DNA from: Rubripirellula reticaptiva
GTDB lineage: Bacteria > Planctomycetota > Planctomycetia > Pirellulales > Pirellulaceae
DNA length: 64,000 nucleotides
Assembly (NCBI RefSeq): GCF_007860175.1
Contig: NZ_SJPX01000006.1
Location: 312,074 to 376,073, forward strand
Direction of reading: 5' to 3'
How positions within the stretch are numbered: position 1 is the first letter of the stretch; each line of letters starts with the position of its first letter. Below are positions 25,595 to 37,047 of the stretch, piece after piece. A model generated the notes under the pieces. That model ran no database searches. It worked only from the letters and a program-made list of their open reading frames with translations, and was not told the DNA's origin. The translations under genes and the position numbers were made by a program.

Positions 25595-28522
25595 ATGAAC
25601 ACCATCGTCCAACGTGCTTCTCTTTCACTCTTCATCGCATGTCTGAGTGTTCAGGCTCTCGCTGCTGCTGAACTCTATGTCAGCTCCAGCGGAAGTGACA
25701 ACAATGACGGCAGCAAGTCGGCGCCGGTCGCGTCGATCGGGAAAGCAAAGTCGCTGGCCCGATCGTTTGCGGGGAATCAGGCTGTCACCGTTCACGTAGG
25801 CGACGGTGTCTATTACTTGCCCGAGACGCTTGTGTTTGAATCGGCGGATTCGGGTTCAGCCCAGAACCCGATCGTCTATGTCGCGGATAACGAGGGCGGC
25901 GCGGTCTTGAGTGGCGGGACAAAACTGGACCTGACTTGGCGTCCGTTTCGCGATGGAATCTTGCAAGCCACGACTCCGCCCAATGTTGTAATTGATCAGT
26001 TGTTTATCGATGGTCGGAATCAGAGGATGGCTCGTTATCCAAACTTTGACGCCAGCAAAACGACGGAGGCCTATCAGGGTTTTTCCGCGGACGCGTTCGC
26101 AAAGGAACGGGTCGCCGGTTGGGCAGACCCCGTTGGTGGATACATCCATGCGATGCATCGCTCGCGTTGGGGCGGGTATCACTATCGAATCACGGGGAAA
26201 GACTCCGCCGGCGACGTGACCTTTGAAGGCGGTTGGCAGAATAACCGTCCATCGGGGATGCACAACGAGTTTCGGATGGTGGAAAACATCTTCGAAGAAC
26301 TCGACGCGGCAGGCGAATGGTTTCACGATGCAAAAACGCGAACGCTCTACTACAAGCCAGCCCCTGGTGTGGATTTGGCATCGGCGACAGTCGAGATCGT
26401 ACGGCTAAGACGTCTGATCGAGTTTTCCGGTAGCGAAGAATCGCCGGTGCGGTACATCACGTTAAGCGGATTTACGATCAGGCACGCCGCGCGAACGTTC
26501 ATGGAAACGAAAGAACCGCTGCTCCGCAGTGACTGGGCGATCTATCGCGGCGGTGCGATCTTCTTGTCGGGAACCGAAGACATTTCGGTCACCGACTCGA
26601 CATTCGATCAGGTCGGCGGCAACGCGGTGTTCGCCAGCAACTACAACCGCCGAGTCCATGTGAAAGGATGTCACATCCATGACGCGGGCGCCAGCGGAGT
26701 TTGTTTTGTGGGCGACCCGGACGCGGTACGTGATCCATTGTTCGGCTACGGTGCGAAGAATGACTTGTCTAAGATCGACCGAACGCCAGGCCCGAAAACA
26801 AACAACTATCCGGCGGATTCGGTCGTCGAAGACTGCTTGATTCACGGCATCGGCCGGGTCGAACGGCAACCCGCAGGTGTCTTGATCGAGATGGCACAGC
26901 GAGTGACAGTGCGAGATTGTTCGATCTACGATTGTGCTCGAGCGGGCATTAACATTGGGGACGGCGCATGGGGCGGTCACCTGATCGAGCGATGTGATGT
27001 GTTCGATACGGTGCAAGAAACTCATGACCACGGTTCGTTCAATTCTTGGGGGCGAGACCGGTATTGGCGAAGCGATCATTTGGCTGCTACGCAAAAAGCG
27101 GTGGACGCCTCGCCTGAATTACCGTTCTTGGACGCCGTGGAAACGACCGTGATTCGGGACAGCCGCTGGCGCTGTGATCACGGGTGGGACATCGATTTGG
27201 ACGATGGTTCGTCGAACTACGACATCTACAACAATCTGATGTTGGGTGGCGGTTTGAAACTGCGCGAAGGTTTCCGTCGTCGTGCTTGGAACAACATCAC
27301 GGTCAACAATGGATTTCATCCACATGTCTGGTTCAATCACAGCGGTGACGAGGTCTTCAGCAACATCTTCATGGCGGCTCATCGTGGTGCTCGGATGCCA
27401 AGCGACTTAGCAAAGGGCAAACGGGTCAACGAGAATCTTTTTTTTGTCAGTGACGCATCCATCAAGGATCGATTCGCCGAGTTTGGCTGGGACACCGAAT
27501 CGATTGTCGGCGATCCCCTGTTTGTGGCACCGTCCGAGGGTGATTTTCGAGTGAAACCGGACTCGCCTGCCTTGAAAATCGGATTCAAAAACTTTCCGAT
27601 GGGCCAGTTCGGTGTAAAGAAACCGGCGTTGAAATCGATCGCGAAATCACCAACGATCCCAGTTCCCGACAGTCGCAGCAAAGCTGATTCGGACCCGTTG
27701 CCAGTCAAAGCCGATCCGATGCAGCGGTTTTGGCTCGGTGCAAAGTTAAGGCAGCTTAGCGGCGAAGAATTCTCGGCTTACGGATCTCGCAAAGAAGACG
27801 GCGGAGTCTCGCTGGACGATGTTCCAAAGACCAGCGAAGCAGCGGCCGCCGGATTACGTGCTGGCGATTTGATTCTGTCGATCAATCAACAAAAGACACC
27901 TGATTTCAAATCGTTCTTTGCCGCGGTTGTGTCGCTAGGTGCCGCGCCGCTTGAACTGCAACTTGTCCGTGACCAGAACGTCATGGCTCAGTCCATTTCG
28001 CAACATTCGTATGTCGTTATCGAATCGGCAACCGAGCCAGGCGGCTTCCATGATGTCGCATTGTCGGCAAAGACGCTCGGGACCGTTTCCGCGAACCAGA
28101 AGACACGTAATGAACCGATCGAAATTTTGCTCGATGGTAAACTTGCCGTTGGATTCGGCCCAGTCTTTGCGAATGGCGTGAACAGCGGAGCTTATCGAAT
28201 GGACCTGGGCCAATCGCGACCAATCTCAACCGTTTCGACGTGGTCATTTGCAAACGGCGATCGCGGTCATCAAGTCTTCACGCTTTACGGCAGCGCGTCC
28301 GCTGATGACCCGGGCTGGGACGTCACCAAATACACAGCGCTAGCAACGATCGACACATCGGTTGTGAAGCCGGACGCGATCAGGTCATCAATGTTCATAG
28401 CAACCGAACTACGATCACCGTCGGGGATCGGGAAGTATCGATGGATCGTTTGGCGCGTATCGCCGGTTACAGACACCGCTGGCGGCGAAAACACGGCATT
28501 TCAAGAATTTTCCGTTCAATAG
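25595..28522 (+). CDS. GH141-like right-handed beta-helix protein with a PDZ domain
   Basis: A 975-residue secreted protein. The N-terminal part has a signal peptide and the opening ELYVSSSGSDNNDGS, then a parallel beta-helix (about 25-690). Stretches such as FIDGRNQRMARYPN, VENIFEELDAAGEW and DAKTRTLYYKPAPG are typical of GH141, a family with known alpha-L-fucosidases and xylanases. A PDZ-like domain follows (about 710-785; AAGLRAGDLILSINQQKTPDF), then a discoidin-like beta-sandwich (about 800-970). The fucan context favours a fucosidase or fucan-active role, but a lyase-like activity is possible. The PDZ insertion is unusual for a polysaccharide-degrading enzyme. Confidence 0.78.
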   Translation: MNTIVQRASLSLFIACLSVQALAAAELYVSSSGSDNNDGSKSAPVASIGKAKSLARSFAGNQAVTVHVGDGVYYLPETLVFESADSGSAQNPIVYVADNEGGAVLSGGTKLDLTWRPFRDGILQATTPPNVVIDQLFIDGRNQRMARYPNFDASKTTEAYQGFSADAFAKERVAGWADPVGGYIHAMHRSRWGGYHYRITGKDSAGDVTFEGGWQNNRPSGMHNEFRMVENIFEELDAAGEWFHDAKTRTLYYKPAPGVDLASATVEIVRLRRLIEFSGSEESPVRYITLSGFTIRHAARTFMETKEPLLRSDWAIYRGGAIFLSGTEDISVTDSTFDQVGGNAVFASNYNRRVHVKGCHIHDAGASGVCFVGDPDAVRDPLFGYGAKNDLSKIDRTPGPKTNNYPADSVVEDCLIHGIGRVERQPAGVLIEMAQRVTVRDCSIYDCARAGINIGDGAWGGHLIERCDVFDTVQETHDHGSFNSWGRDRYWRSDHLAATQKAVDASPELPFLDAVETTVIRDSRWRCDHGWDIDLDDGSSNYDIYNNLMLGGGLKLREGFRRRAWNNITVNNGFHPHVWFNHSGDEVFSNIFMAAHRGARMPSDLAKGKRVNENLFFVSDASIKDRFAEFGWDTESIVGDPLFVAPSEGDFRVKPDSPALKIGFKNFPMGQFGVKKPALKSIAKSPTIPVPDSRSKADSDPLPVKADPMQRFWLGAKLRQLSGEEFSAYGSRKEDGGVSLDDVPKTSEAAAAGLRAGDLILSINQQKTPDFKSFFAAVVSLGAAPLELQLVRDQNVMAQSISQHSYVVIESATEPGGFHDVALSAKTLGTVSANQKTRNEPIEILLDGKLAVGFGPVFANGVNSGAYRMDLGQSRPISTVSTWSFANGDRGHQVFTLYGSASADDPGWDVTKYTALATIDTSVVKPDAIRSSMFIATELRSPSGIGKYRWIVWRVSPVTDTAGGENTAFQEFSVQ

Positions 28523-28857
28523 CATTGAACCCGGAATTTGAAACGGCGGCTTTAATTTCGGTTAGATTATCGGTTTGATTTTTGCGGTCAACGGCGATGT
28601 CGTTTCAATGGCGGAAATAGTTCATGGAACTGATTTTTTTTGCAAGTACGAATGTTCGCGACGCGAAAACCGCAACGACCGCGTTTGTCAGAATCGCCAA
28701 AAGGTTGGCAATCGATTACGACTAATAAGTTTGCCGGTCGACGTCACGATAGTCACCTCACACGCCTCCCCTCGATCCTCCGCGTTTCCTACTCCTGTAT
28801 CGCAAATCACCGTTTTGCCAAGCTTCCTCGCACTCGGCTTCTCGACTGAAGAATCAA

Positions 28858-30345
28858 ATGAAAACCTTTCTCCTTTCAGCTTTTCTGTTGTTGATTCTGC
28901 TGCAGGCCTCGATCGTCATCGCGGCGGACGACCGTCCGAACATCATCTATCTGATGGCAGATGACCAGAACACAGGTTCACTCGGATGCTACGGCAACGA
29001 TGAAGTTGTGACGCCTAATATTGATCAGTTGGCGCGTGATGGCATGGCCTTTGACCGTCACTACAACACGACGTCGATTTGCATGGCGAGCCGCGCTAAC
29101 GTGTTCACAGGAATGTACGAGTACAAGACGGGGACCAATTTTACACACGGCGATATGAAGCCCGAGGTTTGGTCCAAGTCATATCCCGTGTTGCTTCGTG
29201 AGGCCGGTTATATGACTGCGTTTGCAGGGAAGTTTGGAATCGAAGTTGAAGGTCGGGGTTTATGCGGATCGGACTTTGATTTATGGGGAGGTGGTCCCGG
29301 ACAGACGAATTACGAGACGCGGCGAAATAAGTCGATGGAAAAATACGCCGATGAGTTTCCGCACTCAACATTGTCTTACGGCGCCTTCGGTCGAGACGCG
29401 ATACGCGAAGCTGTGAAGCAGAAGAAACCTCTGTGCCTCTCGATCAGCTTTAAGGCGCCTCACAAGCCTGCGACACCGGATCCAAAATTCGATTCCGTCT
29501 ACGCAGGAAGGAAGTTTACCAAGCCCGCGAACTTTGGACGCGCCGCTGGTGAGCATCTTTCAACGCAGAGCAAACAAGGACGCCAATACCCGCGTTTCAG
29601 CGAGTGGAAGTACGACTCGGACTACGACGGCGAGATGGCAAAGTACTATCAACAGATCCATGCGATTGACGTCGCCGTGGGAATGATCCGCGACGAACTG
29701 GCCGAGCAAGGGATCGATAGAAACACTGTCGTGATCTACACCAGCGACAACGGGTATATCTGTGGTGCTCACGGGTACGGTTCCAAAGTGCTGCCGATGG
29801 AGGAATCGTCTCGCGTGCCGCTGATCATCTACGATCCTCGCAGCGCATCTGCCGGTCGCCAGTGGCGTTGTTCTGCATTGACGGGGAACATCGATTTCGC
29901 GCCGACCATTTTGGAACTCGCAGGGCTGTCAGCGCCCGAAAACATGGATGGTGTCAGCTTGTGCCCGTTGTTGATGGATGCAAAATCCGAAGTCCGCGAG
30001 CAGTTGGCGTTCATCAACACATTCGACAAACTGCCCACGCACTCGCTAAGTGTGATGACGCGTTCGTGGAAGTACACGTATTGGTGGTATGGCGATTCCG
30101 AGATGAAACCCACCGAAGAACTTTTTCATCTCGACGACGATCCACTGGAAATGGCCAACCTTGCCTTAAGCCCGGGTGCAGAAAGTTCGCTTGCGACAAT
30201 GCGAGCAAAGTACGACGAAGAGTTGGCGAAATGGAAAGAGCAGGTTGTCCCCTACAACAACTATACGCAGTATGGAACGTTGTTTGACCGCGACATTCCT
30301 TGGCAACAAAAGAACACGCAGAAGAAATCAAGGAATCGAGAATGA
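28858..30345 (+). CDS. S1 family sulfatase
   Basis: 495 residues with a signal peptide and the sulfatase fold: [21 protein letters not shown] (metal-site Asp pair), the CMASR motif with Cys75 converted to formylglycine (type C-x-A/P-x-R), [27 protein letters not shown] and [11 protein letters not shown]. It removes sulfate esters, here probably from fucan or another algal polysaccharide (inference from neighbours). It is coupled by an ATGA overlap to the next sulfatase. The 335-nt gap upstream has one half-site GTATCGCAAATC at 28797 and no recognised gene. Confidence 0.93.
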   Translation: MKTFLLSAFLLLILLQASIVIAADDRPNIIYLMADDQNTGSLGCYGNDEVVTPNIDQLARDGMAFDRHYNTTSICMASRANVFTGMYEYKTGTNFTHGDMKPEVWSKSYPVLLREAGYMTAFAGKFGIEVEGRGLCGSDFDLWGGGPGQTNYETRRNKSMEKYADEFPHSTLSYGAFGRDAIREAVKQKKPLCLSISFKAPHKPATPDPKFDSVYAGRKFTKPANFGRAAGEHLSTQSKQGRQYPRFSEWKYDSDYDGEMAKYYQQIHAIDVAVGMIRDELAEQGIDRNTVVIYTSDNGYICGAHGYGSKVLPMEESSRVPLIIYDPRSASAGRQWRCSALTGNIDFAPTILELAGLSAPENMDGVSLCPLLMDAKSEVREQLAFINTFDKLPTHSLSVMTRSWKYTYWWYGDSEMKPTEELFHLDDDPLEMANLALSPGAESSLATMRAKYDEELAKWKEQVVPYNNYTQYGTLFDRDIPWQQKNTQKKSRNRE

Positions 30346-31904
30346 GATATCTAAAAACCATGTTTTTATTTGCGTTGCTAGCGGCAACTTCACTTTCCAC
30401 AGATGCGGCGGAACCTGGGAAAGGCGCCGCTGCGAAGCCGAACATCATCGTGATTTACACCGATGATCAAGGTTACGGAGACGTCAGCGTGCAGAATTCG
30501 GACGCGAAATTCGAGACTCCCAACATGGACAGACTTGCTCGTGAGGGCGTCACGTTCACTCGCGGGCACAGTTCGGATTCGGTATGCACGCCGTCTCGAT
30601 ATGGTTTGCTGACGGGACGTTATGCGTGGCGAACGAAACTTAAATCGGGCGTCATGGGGTCCGAGGGCGATTGCTTGATTGCCGACGGACGGATGACGAT
30701 CGCAAGTCTGTTAAAGCAGAACGGCTATCATACGGGTATGGTTGGTAAGTGGCACCTGGGAATGGACTTCCCAGGCACCAAGGAGCAACGTGACTGGGCC
30801 GTGCCAATCGTCGACATGCCACTGGACAAAGGATTTGATTACTACTTCGGTGTGCCTGCTTCGCTAAACTATGGAGTCCTGGCTTGGTTTGAAGGGAGGA
30901 ACGCGAAAGTTCCACCGACGATGTACACCGCCAAAAAGAAGAACCGTCGGTCCTCCGACTACCGGATCATGCCACCCTATGATCCTGCCAAGGGGATGGA
31001 AGTTGCCGAGGACTTCATCGACAACGAATGTCTGACGCGTTTCACGAACAAGGCGATTGATTGGATTGGCGACAAAGCCGAGGACGCAAAGAATGGCAAG
31101 CCGTTCTTTCTGTATCTGCCGTACACGTCGCCACACTTTCCGATTTGTCCGTTGCCAAAGTATCACGGCAAAGGTGCCGCAGGGGCCTATGGCGAGTTCG
31201 TGATCGAAACGGATGATCACATTGGGCGAGTTCTTCGTGCGCTCGAAGACGAAGGGCTGGATGAGAATACGTTGATCGTTTTCACCAGTGATAACGGCCC
31301 CGAAAGTGTCTGGGCAGCGAGAATCAAAGAGTTTGATCACGATAGCCGTGGCGGGTTGCGAGAGGGCAAACGCAGTGTTTACGAAGGTGGACATCGGGTG
31401 CCGTTCTTGATCCGATGGCCCGCAGGAATCGCTAACCCTGGTCGTACATGGGACAAGCCGGTCGGCCAAGTCGACTTGTTGGCAACGTTTGCCGAACTGC
31501 TGGGCGTTGAAGTGGGGTCGGACGCGGCCGAAGATAGCCAGAGTTTTGCATCGGTGCTTACTGATCCGAAAGCTGACTACAATCGAATGCCATTGATCAC
31601 GCACGGCAACGGAGCCGGAAAGCGAAAAGATCGATATGCGATCACCGACGGAGACTGGAAACTTGTGATGCCAGAAGGCCAGGACGGCGCTGAGCTTTAC
31701 CATTTGGTGTCTGACCGATCCGAGTCGACCAATGTTGCAGATGGCAACCCAGAAATGGTTGAACGAATGACAGCTGCAATCAACCGAATCATCGCGTCGG
31801 GGCACACCAAGCCGGCCGCCGAAGCAGCGAACGACACACCGTATTGGCCTTCCCTAGGCTGGATGACACAACAGCAGTATCAATCGATCGCAGACAGAAA
31901 CTAG
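30342..31904 (+). CDS. S1 family sulfatase
   Basis: 520 residues with a signal peptide ([19 protein letters not shown]), [21 protein letters not shown] with Cys82 as the formylglycine site, [21 protein letters not shown] and [28 protein letters not shown]. It is of the arylsulfatase A type and differs clearly from the sulfatase before it, so the two may act on different sulfate positions. ATG 30342 overlaps the previous stop; the signal peptide begins there. No sulfatase-maturing enzyme lies in the window. Confidence 0.93.
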   Translation: MRYLKTMFLFALLAATSLSTDAAEPGKGAAAKPNIIVIYTDDQGYGDVSVQNSDAKFETPNMDRLAREGVTFTRGHSSDSVCTPSRYGLLTGRYAWRTKLKSGVMGSEGDCLIADGRMTIASLLKQNGYHTGMVGKWHLGMDFPGTKEQRDWAVPIVDMPLDKGFDYYFGVPASLNYGVLAWFEGRNAKVPPTMYTAKKKNRRSSDYRIMPPYDPAKGMEVAEDFIDNECLTRFTNKAIDWIGDKAEDAKNGKPFFLYLPYTSPHFPICPLPKYHGKGAAGAYGEFVIETDDHIGRVLRALEDEGLDENTLIVFTSDNGPESVWAARIKEFDHDSRGGLREGKRSVYEGGHRVPFLIRWPAGIANPGRTWDKPVGQVDLLATFAELLGVEVGSDAAEDSQSFASVLTDPKADYNRMPLITHGNGAGKRKDRYAITDGDWKLVMPEGQDGAELYHLVSDRSESTNVADGNPEMVERMTAAINRIIASGHTKPAAEAANDTPYWPSLGWMTQQQYQSIADRN

Positions 31905-32060
31905 CAATCGCGTTCTAACTTTTTTGCTGCGCAGCAACTCATCGTTGCCCTCTTTTCCAACTTTCCCACCAGCATTCCCCACCTCGATCCCTCAAAAAGT
32001 TACATGTCACGAAAGCACATGCCGGATTTCTACCGAACTCAACACCGAGACAATCAAAAC

Positions 32061-35000
32061 ATGAACCGCAGTTTAAACGCAATTTTAAAAAAACATCTCT
32101 CAATCCTGGCGGCGATTTGCGTGTTGCTTGTTGCGTCAGCGGCACAGACCGTCAACGCTGCTGAACCGTTTGAGTTTGCAGAAAATGATGTCGTCGCCAT
32201 TTTCGGCAACGGACTCGCTGACCGGATGCAGCACGATCCTTGGGTCGAAACGGTTCTGCAGACTCAATTGAAAGGCAAGAACGTCAGCTTCCGGAATATG
32301 AGTTTTTCCGGAGACATCGTGAACAACTTGCCTCGCAATAAGGGGTTTACGAACGATGCCGAATATCTGCAGCACGTCGCGCCGGATGTCGTGTTTATTT
32401 GTTACGGATACAACGAATCGTTCGGCGGAGCGGAAGGTGCAGACGCGTACCGCGCCGAGTTGGTGAAATTGGTCCAGCGATACAGCACGCTTCGAAGGGA
32501 GGCGGGCAACGATTGTCGGTTCGTTTTGTTCAGCCCCATTGCCTATCAGAACACCGGCGACCGAAATCTGCCGGACGGCGACCAACTGAATGCAAATTTG
32601 GCGATTTACACGGAAGCCACCCAACGAGCTGCGGCAGAAACTGGCTCGACGTTCGTTGACCTCTTTTCACCGACGCTTGCGTTGTATGAGGCAAGTTCCG
32701 AACGCTTTACGATCAACGGAATTCACCTTAACGCGAACGGATACCAGAAGCTTTCCGAAATCATTTCCAATGCCCTGATTGGCACCAGCGTTTCGGCAAA
32801 CGACAATCTCGATCGTGTCTACGCAGCGGTCAAAGACAAGAACTGGCATTGGCACAATCGCTATCACGCAACCGACGGGAATGACGTTTGGGGTAGCCGT
32901 TCAACCCTGACCTTTGTTGACGGACAAAGCAATGCGGACGTCTTGAAGCACGAACTAGTGATGCTGGACGTGATGACCGCAAATCGCGATAAAGCGATTT
33001 GGGCCGCCGCCGAGGGCAAGCAGTTGGTCGTCGACGACAGCAATGTTCCGCCACCGGTCAAAGTAATTTCGAATGTGGGTGGTGGCAGCAAGAGTTCAAG
33101 TGCTGTGAAAGAAGGCAGCATTGACTACCTAAGTCCCGAAGAATCACTTGCCAAAATCAAGGTGCCTGAAGGCTATGAATTGAATCTCTTTGCGTCCGAA
33201 GTTCAGTTCCCCGATCTGGCCAATCCTGTCCAAATGCAAGTTGACGCCAAAGGTCGGCTTTGGGTTGCAAGTTGGAACACTTATCCCAAGTGGGAACCCG
33301 GCAAGGAAATGAATGACAGCCTCATGATTTTCGAAGACACCGACAAAGATGGCAAAGCGGATTCACGAAAGATTTTTGCGAACGTTCATAACCCGCTAGG
33401 CTTTGAATTTTGGGGCGGAGGCGTGATCGTGACCTCAGGGCCTGATCTTCTTTTCTTAAAGGATACTGACGGGGACGATAAAGCAGACGTTCGATTATCA
33501 CTGCTTCAGGGGCTCGGGACAGCAGACACTCACCACGCGGCCAATAACTTGGTTCACGGTCCTGACGGTGGCATCTATTGGCAAAGTGGAATCTTCCTGG
33601 TTCACAATCACGAGACACCGTGGAAGCAAAACTTGAATGTCGGCGGATCAGGGATGTACCGCTTTGATCCTCGTACGTTTGCGATCACGCCGCATGCAGC
33701 CAACTCGCCGAACCCGCACGGGACAAGTTTTGACTACTGGGGATATTGCTACGCGAACGACGGTACAGGCGGAAAGTCGTACCAAGTGCGTCCGGAAGGC
33801 AACGGATTCAAGATGCACACGTTGTTGACCAAAGAGTTTCGACCGGTGGCAGCGAATGCGATTCTTTCGTCTGAACACTTCCCGGACGAACTACAAGACG
33901 ACTTCTTGATTTGCAATACGATTGGCTTTTTGGGCGTCAAGCAGTATTCCCTTGATCGCGAAGGCGACGGAAAATCGCGTCAGTTCGGTGAGGTTTGGGG
34001 AACACCGGGCCTCGAATTGATCAACAGCGAAGATCGCAACTTTCGCCCGACTGATGCGGTGATCGGTGAAGACGGTGCCTTGTACGTATCCGATTGGCAC
34101 AATGCCATCATCGGCCACATGCAACACAACATTCGCGACCCGAACCGTGACCACCAACACGGTCGAATCTTCCGACTGACGGTCAAGGATCGTCCGTTGC
34201 AAAAACCCGTCAAGATTCACGGTCAAAGCATTGTGGCGCTTCTGGAGAATCTCAAACATCCCGTCAATGGTGTTCGACATCGAACACGAATCGAATTAAG
34301 CAGCCGGGATTCGGATTCTGTGATTGCGGCGGCTCAAGAATGGATGAAGGACTTTGATCCAAATGACGAAACCGAAGCCCACCATCTGCTCGAAGCACTC
34401 TGGTTGCACCAGCAGCACGGTGTTCGTAACGAAGACTTGCTAAACACTTTGTTACGTTCGGATGTCAAACATGCAGTAGTAGCGGCTAACACGGTCCGAC
34501 ATTTTTGGCTGAACGTGGACACGAAAGGAGCGAGTGGATTTGCCGCGGCGCCTGAATCTGAATTCGTGAAGTTCAAGGCTCCGAAACACCTCAATCGCGC
34601 CGATCAAAAGGTTTACACGTTGGGGTCGAAGATCTACCAGCGTGAAGCACACTGCGCAACGTGTCACTTGACGCACGGCAAAGGCAGCGAAAATGTTTAT
34701 CCGCCGCTTGTTGACAGCCCATGGGTCATCGGCAGCGAAGAACGACTGATCAAGATGGCACTGCATGGAGTGTGGGGAAAGATGACGGTCAACGGAAAGA
34801 CCTATGACCCATCACGAGGTGTACCACCGATGACCGCCTTTCGGTCGTTGTTAAACGACGAGGAATTGGCAGCAGTGCTTACGTTTGTTCGAAATTCGTG
34901 GGGGAACAACGCATCGCCAGTCAGCACTGCGAGTGTCAAGAAGGTTCGTGAGCAGTCGATTTCCCGCACGACATTCTGGAAACCAGAAGAACTGTTGGCA

Positions 35001-35555
35001 GAACATCCGTTGGAGGCGGAGCTAGGTGGATCGGCGGTAGCGGAAGTCGAGTTTTCGAATGAGGCTTTGGAAAGCGAACTGCTGAACACACCGCCGGCTG
35101 AGCTTGTGAAAGTCGCGATCGATCGTGGGAACGCTAAGCGTGGAAAGGATGTGTTTTATCAATCCGCCGCTGCCTGCTTTGCCTGTCACGATCCACCGCG
35201 AGGTGCAGCCCGGCTTGGTCCGGACCTGCAGAAAGTTGCGACCACGCTGACGCCGGAGCAGTTAGTCGATTCGATCCTGCGTCCGTCGAAACTAATCGAC
35301 AAGAACTACGCTCAAGTCAGCGTCTTAACGGTCAGCGGAGAAGTTCAAACAGGCGTTCGGGTTTCTGAGGATGATAAGGAGATCGTACTGCGAAATATCG
35401 CCGCACCGGATCCGATCACCATTGCTCAGGATGACATCGAAGTGGTCAAAGAATCTGATGTGTCGTTGATGCCTGAGAACTTGACCCGACAGTTGAAGAG
35501 CCGCAAAGAGTTCGATGACCTGATGAAGTACATCATCGAAACTCGCAAACGGTAA
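32061..35555 (+). CDS. SGNH-like domain fused to PVC-type haem-binding CxxCH protein
   Basis: A 1164-residue exported protein. After the signal peptide ([19 protein letters not shown]) is an SGNH/GDSL-like domain (about 35-240) with GNGLADRM where GDSL would be, CYGYNES, and [11 protein letters not shown]. Next comes a PVC-type beta-propeller (about 360-720; [41 protein letters not shown]). Two c-type haem sites follow, CATCH (about 875) and CFACH (about 1040), the latter in the PVC CxxCH domain ([15 protein letters not shown]). The nucleophile Ser of GDSL is absent, so hydrolase activity is doubtful. It probably supports periplasmic carbohydrate oxidation. ATG 32061 is chosen from the signal. 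Confidence 0.85.
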   Translation: MNRSLNAILKKHLSILAAICVLLVASAAQTVNAAEPFEFAENDVVAIFGNGLADRMQHDPWVETVLQTQLKGKNVSFRNMSFSGDIVNNLPRNKGFTNDAEYLQHVAPDVVFICYGYNESFGGAEGADAYRAELVKLVQRYSTLRREAGNDCRFVLFSPIAYQNTGDRNLPDGDQLNANLAIYTEATQRAAAETGSTFVDLFSPTLALYEASSERFTINGIHLNANGYQKLSEIISNALIGTSVSANDNLDRVYAAVKDKNWHWHNRYHATDGNDVWGSRSTLTFVDGQSNADVLKHELVMLDVMTANRDKAIWAAAEGKQLVVDDSNVPPPVKVISNVGGGSKSSSAVKEGSIDYLSPEESLAKIKVPEGYELNLFASEVQFPDLANPVQMQVDAKGRLWVASWNTYPKWEPGKEMNDSLMIFEDTDKDGKADSRKIFANVHNPLGFEFWGGGVIVTSGPDLLFLKDTDGDDKADVRLSLLQGLGTADTHHAANNLVHGPDGGIYWQSGIFLVHNHETPWKQNLNVGGSGMYRFDPRTFAITPHAANSPNPHGTSFDYWGYCYANDGTGGKSYQVRPEGNGFKMHTLLTKEFRPVAANAILSSEHFPDELQDDFLICNTIGFLGVKQYSLDREGDGKSRQFGEVWGTPGLELINSEDRNFRPTDAVIGEDGALYVSDWHNAIIGHMQHNIRDPNRDHQHGRIFRLTVKDRPLQKPVKIHGQSIVALLENLKHPVNGVRHRTRIELSSRDSDSVIAAAQEWMKDFDPNDETEAHHLLEALWLHQQHGVRNEDLLNTLLRSDVKHAVVAANTVRHFWLNVDTKGASGFAAAPESEFVKFKAPKHLNRADQKVYTLGSKIYQREAHCATCHLTHGKGSENVYPPLVDSPWVIGSEERLIKMALHGVWGKMTVNGKTYDPSRGVPPMTAFRSLLNDEELAAVLTFVRNSWGNNASPVSTASVKKVREQSISRTTFWKPEELLAEHPLEAELGGSAVAEVEFSNEALESELLNTPPAELVKVAIDRGNAKRGKDVFYQSAAACFACHDPPRGAARLGPDLQKVATTLTPEQLVDSILRPSKLIDKNYAQVSVLTVSGEVQTGVRVSEDDKEIVLRNIAAPDPITIAQDDIEVVKESDVSLMPENLTRQLKSRKEFDDLMKYIIETRKR

Positions 35556-35578
35556 CCGAAGCTGTAATCAAAGAGATG

Positions 35579-35628
35579 CCGCAGCAATCGCCGGCGCGAG
35601 AATACGTTTTCTCGCCGGCTTGCTGCGG
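35579..35628. terminator. Bidirectional terminator hairpin
   Basis: A long hairpin between convergent genes: CCGCAGCAA-TC-GCCGGCG on the left pairs with CGCCGGC-TTGCTGCGG on the right around a short loop, with a GAGAA/TTCTC extension at the apex. It lies 23 nt after the cytochrome gene stop and 19 nt before the DUF1501 stop, so it can serve both. Confidence 0.6.
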
Positions 35629-35647
35629 GGAATTGGCTGACCCGTTC

Positions 35648-37045
35648 TTAGGCGATCAGCTTGTCGATTACGTTGCCGCCGAATTGGCTTAGCTGCTTGA
35701 AGCGGCCGGCGTGGTAGTACGTCAGTTTGTTGTCGTCGAGCCCCAGCAGACGCAGCAAGGTGATATGCACGTCTCGAATGTGATGAACTTCTTCGACTGC
35801 GGTCGCGCCGATTTCGTCGGTGGCTCCGATCGTATGCCCAGCGTTGCAGCCGCCGCCAGCAAACCAAATCGTCATCGCCTTCGCATTATGATCACGACCA
35901 TACGATTGGCCACCGCTGCGCATTCCGTTGTCGGGCGTACGGCCGAACTCGCCGCACCACACGACGAGGGTGTCGTCCAGCATGCCGCGATCCTTCAAAT
36001 CGCCCAAGAGTGCTGCGATTGGCTTGTCGACGGATTCGATCAACGAACCGTGCGCTTTCTGGATGTAGTCGTGGCTGTCCCAGTTACCTGCGTAGGCTTG
36101 AACAAAGCGTACACCTTTCTCAACAAGCCTTCGTGCCATCAAACACTTGCGTCCAAAGGCATCTGTTTTGGTTCCGCCAATCCCGTAGGCGTCTAACGTA
36201 CTCTGTGTCTCGCCTTCGAGATCCAGAACACCGGGAACCTCAGTTTGCATGCGGTATGCGAGCTCGTAGCTGGACAATCTCGCCTCAAGATCGCTGCGTC
36301 CTGGATGTGCGGCAAGATGTTGTTGGTTCAGCTGGGCTAACAGGTCAAGGTTTTTGCGTTGCTGCAGAGCGGTCGTTCCCGGTGGCGGATTCAGGTTAAG
36401 GATCGGGCTACCTTCGGGACGCAGCGGTGTTCCTTGGAAACCAGCGGGTAGAAATCCATTTGACCAATTTCCCGCACCGCCCTGCGGATAGCTGGACCGT
36501 GGCAGTACGACAAAGCCGGGCAAGTTTTCGTTTGACGTGCCCATGCCGTAGGTCACCCAAGCGCCGACCGCCGGATCACCGCCGAACTGATTACCGGTGT
36601 TCAATTGGTAACACGCAGTGGGATGGTTGACGGAATCCACTTGCCCGCCGCGAAAGAAACAGATGTCGTCGACGCGAGACTGAAGGTATTTCCACTCGGT
36701 GCAGATATCGGCTCCGCTTTCGCCCGCTTTGACGAACTTAAACGGACTCTTCACAAAGTATCGGTTGCCCGACGACATGGCGCTCTCCATGTCGCCGTTG
36801 CGAGTGAATGCACGCAGATGCTGCTTGGTCAGTTCTGGTTTGGGGTCAAACGTATCGATGTGAGAGGGACCGCCTTCCATCATCAGGAAAATGCATCGTT
36901 TTGCCTTTGCCGGATGATGCACACCAATCGGCGCAGCACCCTGCAAGATCGACGACAGAGCCACCGATCCAAGTCCCGCGCCGAGCCCAAAGATTGCTTC
37001 GCGGCGAGTGGGGGTCGCCAACGCGATGCGGTTAGTTTTACTCAT
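35648..37045 (-). CDS. DUF1501 protein
   Basis: 465 residues. The N-terminus has a twin-arginine-like signal (TPTRREAIFGLGAGLGSVAL). The body has the DUF1501 hallmarks RCIFLMMEGGPSHIDTFDPKPEL, GWVTYG-type sequence (AWVTYGMG), MARRLVEKGVRFVQAYAGNWDSHD, DDTLVVWCGEFGRTP and GRDHNAKAM. These are alkaline-phosphatase-superfamily-like proteins that almost always occur with PSD1 proteins in planctomycetes; the joint function is unknown. The start follows the PSD1 stop by 2 nt, so it is in the same operon. Confidence 0.9.
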   Translation of the reverse strand: MSKTNRIALATPTRREAIFGLGAGLGSVALSSILQGAAPIGVHHPAKAKRCIFLMMEGGPSHIDTFDPKPELTKQHLRAFTRNGDMESAMSSGNRYFVKSPFKFVKAGESGADICTEWKYLQSRVDDICFFRGGQVDSVNHPTACYQLNTGNQFGGDPAVGAWVTYGMGTSNENLPGFVVLPRSSYPQGGAGNWSNGFLPAGFQGTPLRPEGSPILNLNPPPGTTALQQRKNLDLLAQLNQQHLAAHPGRSDLEARLSSYELAYRMQTEVPGVLDLEGETQSTLDAYGIGGTKTDAFGRKCLMARRLVEKGVRFVQAYAGNWDSHDYIQKAHGSLIESVDKPIAALLGDLKDRGMLDDTLVVWCGEFGRTPDNGMRSGGQSYGRDHNAKAMTIWFAGGGCNAGHTIGATDEIGATAVEEVHHIRDVHITLLRLLGLDDNKLTYYHAGRFKQLSQFGGNVIDKLIA

Positions 37046-37047
37046 CA

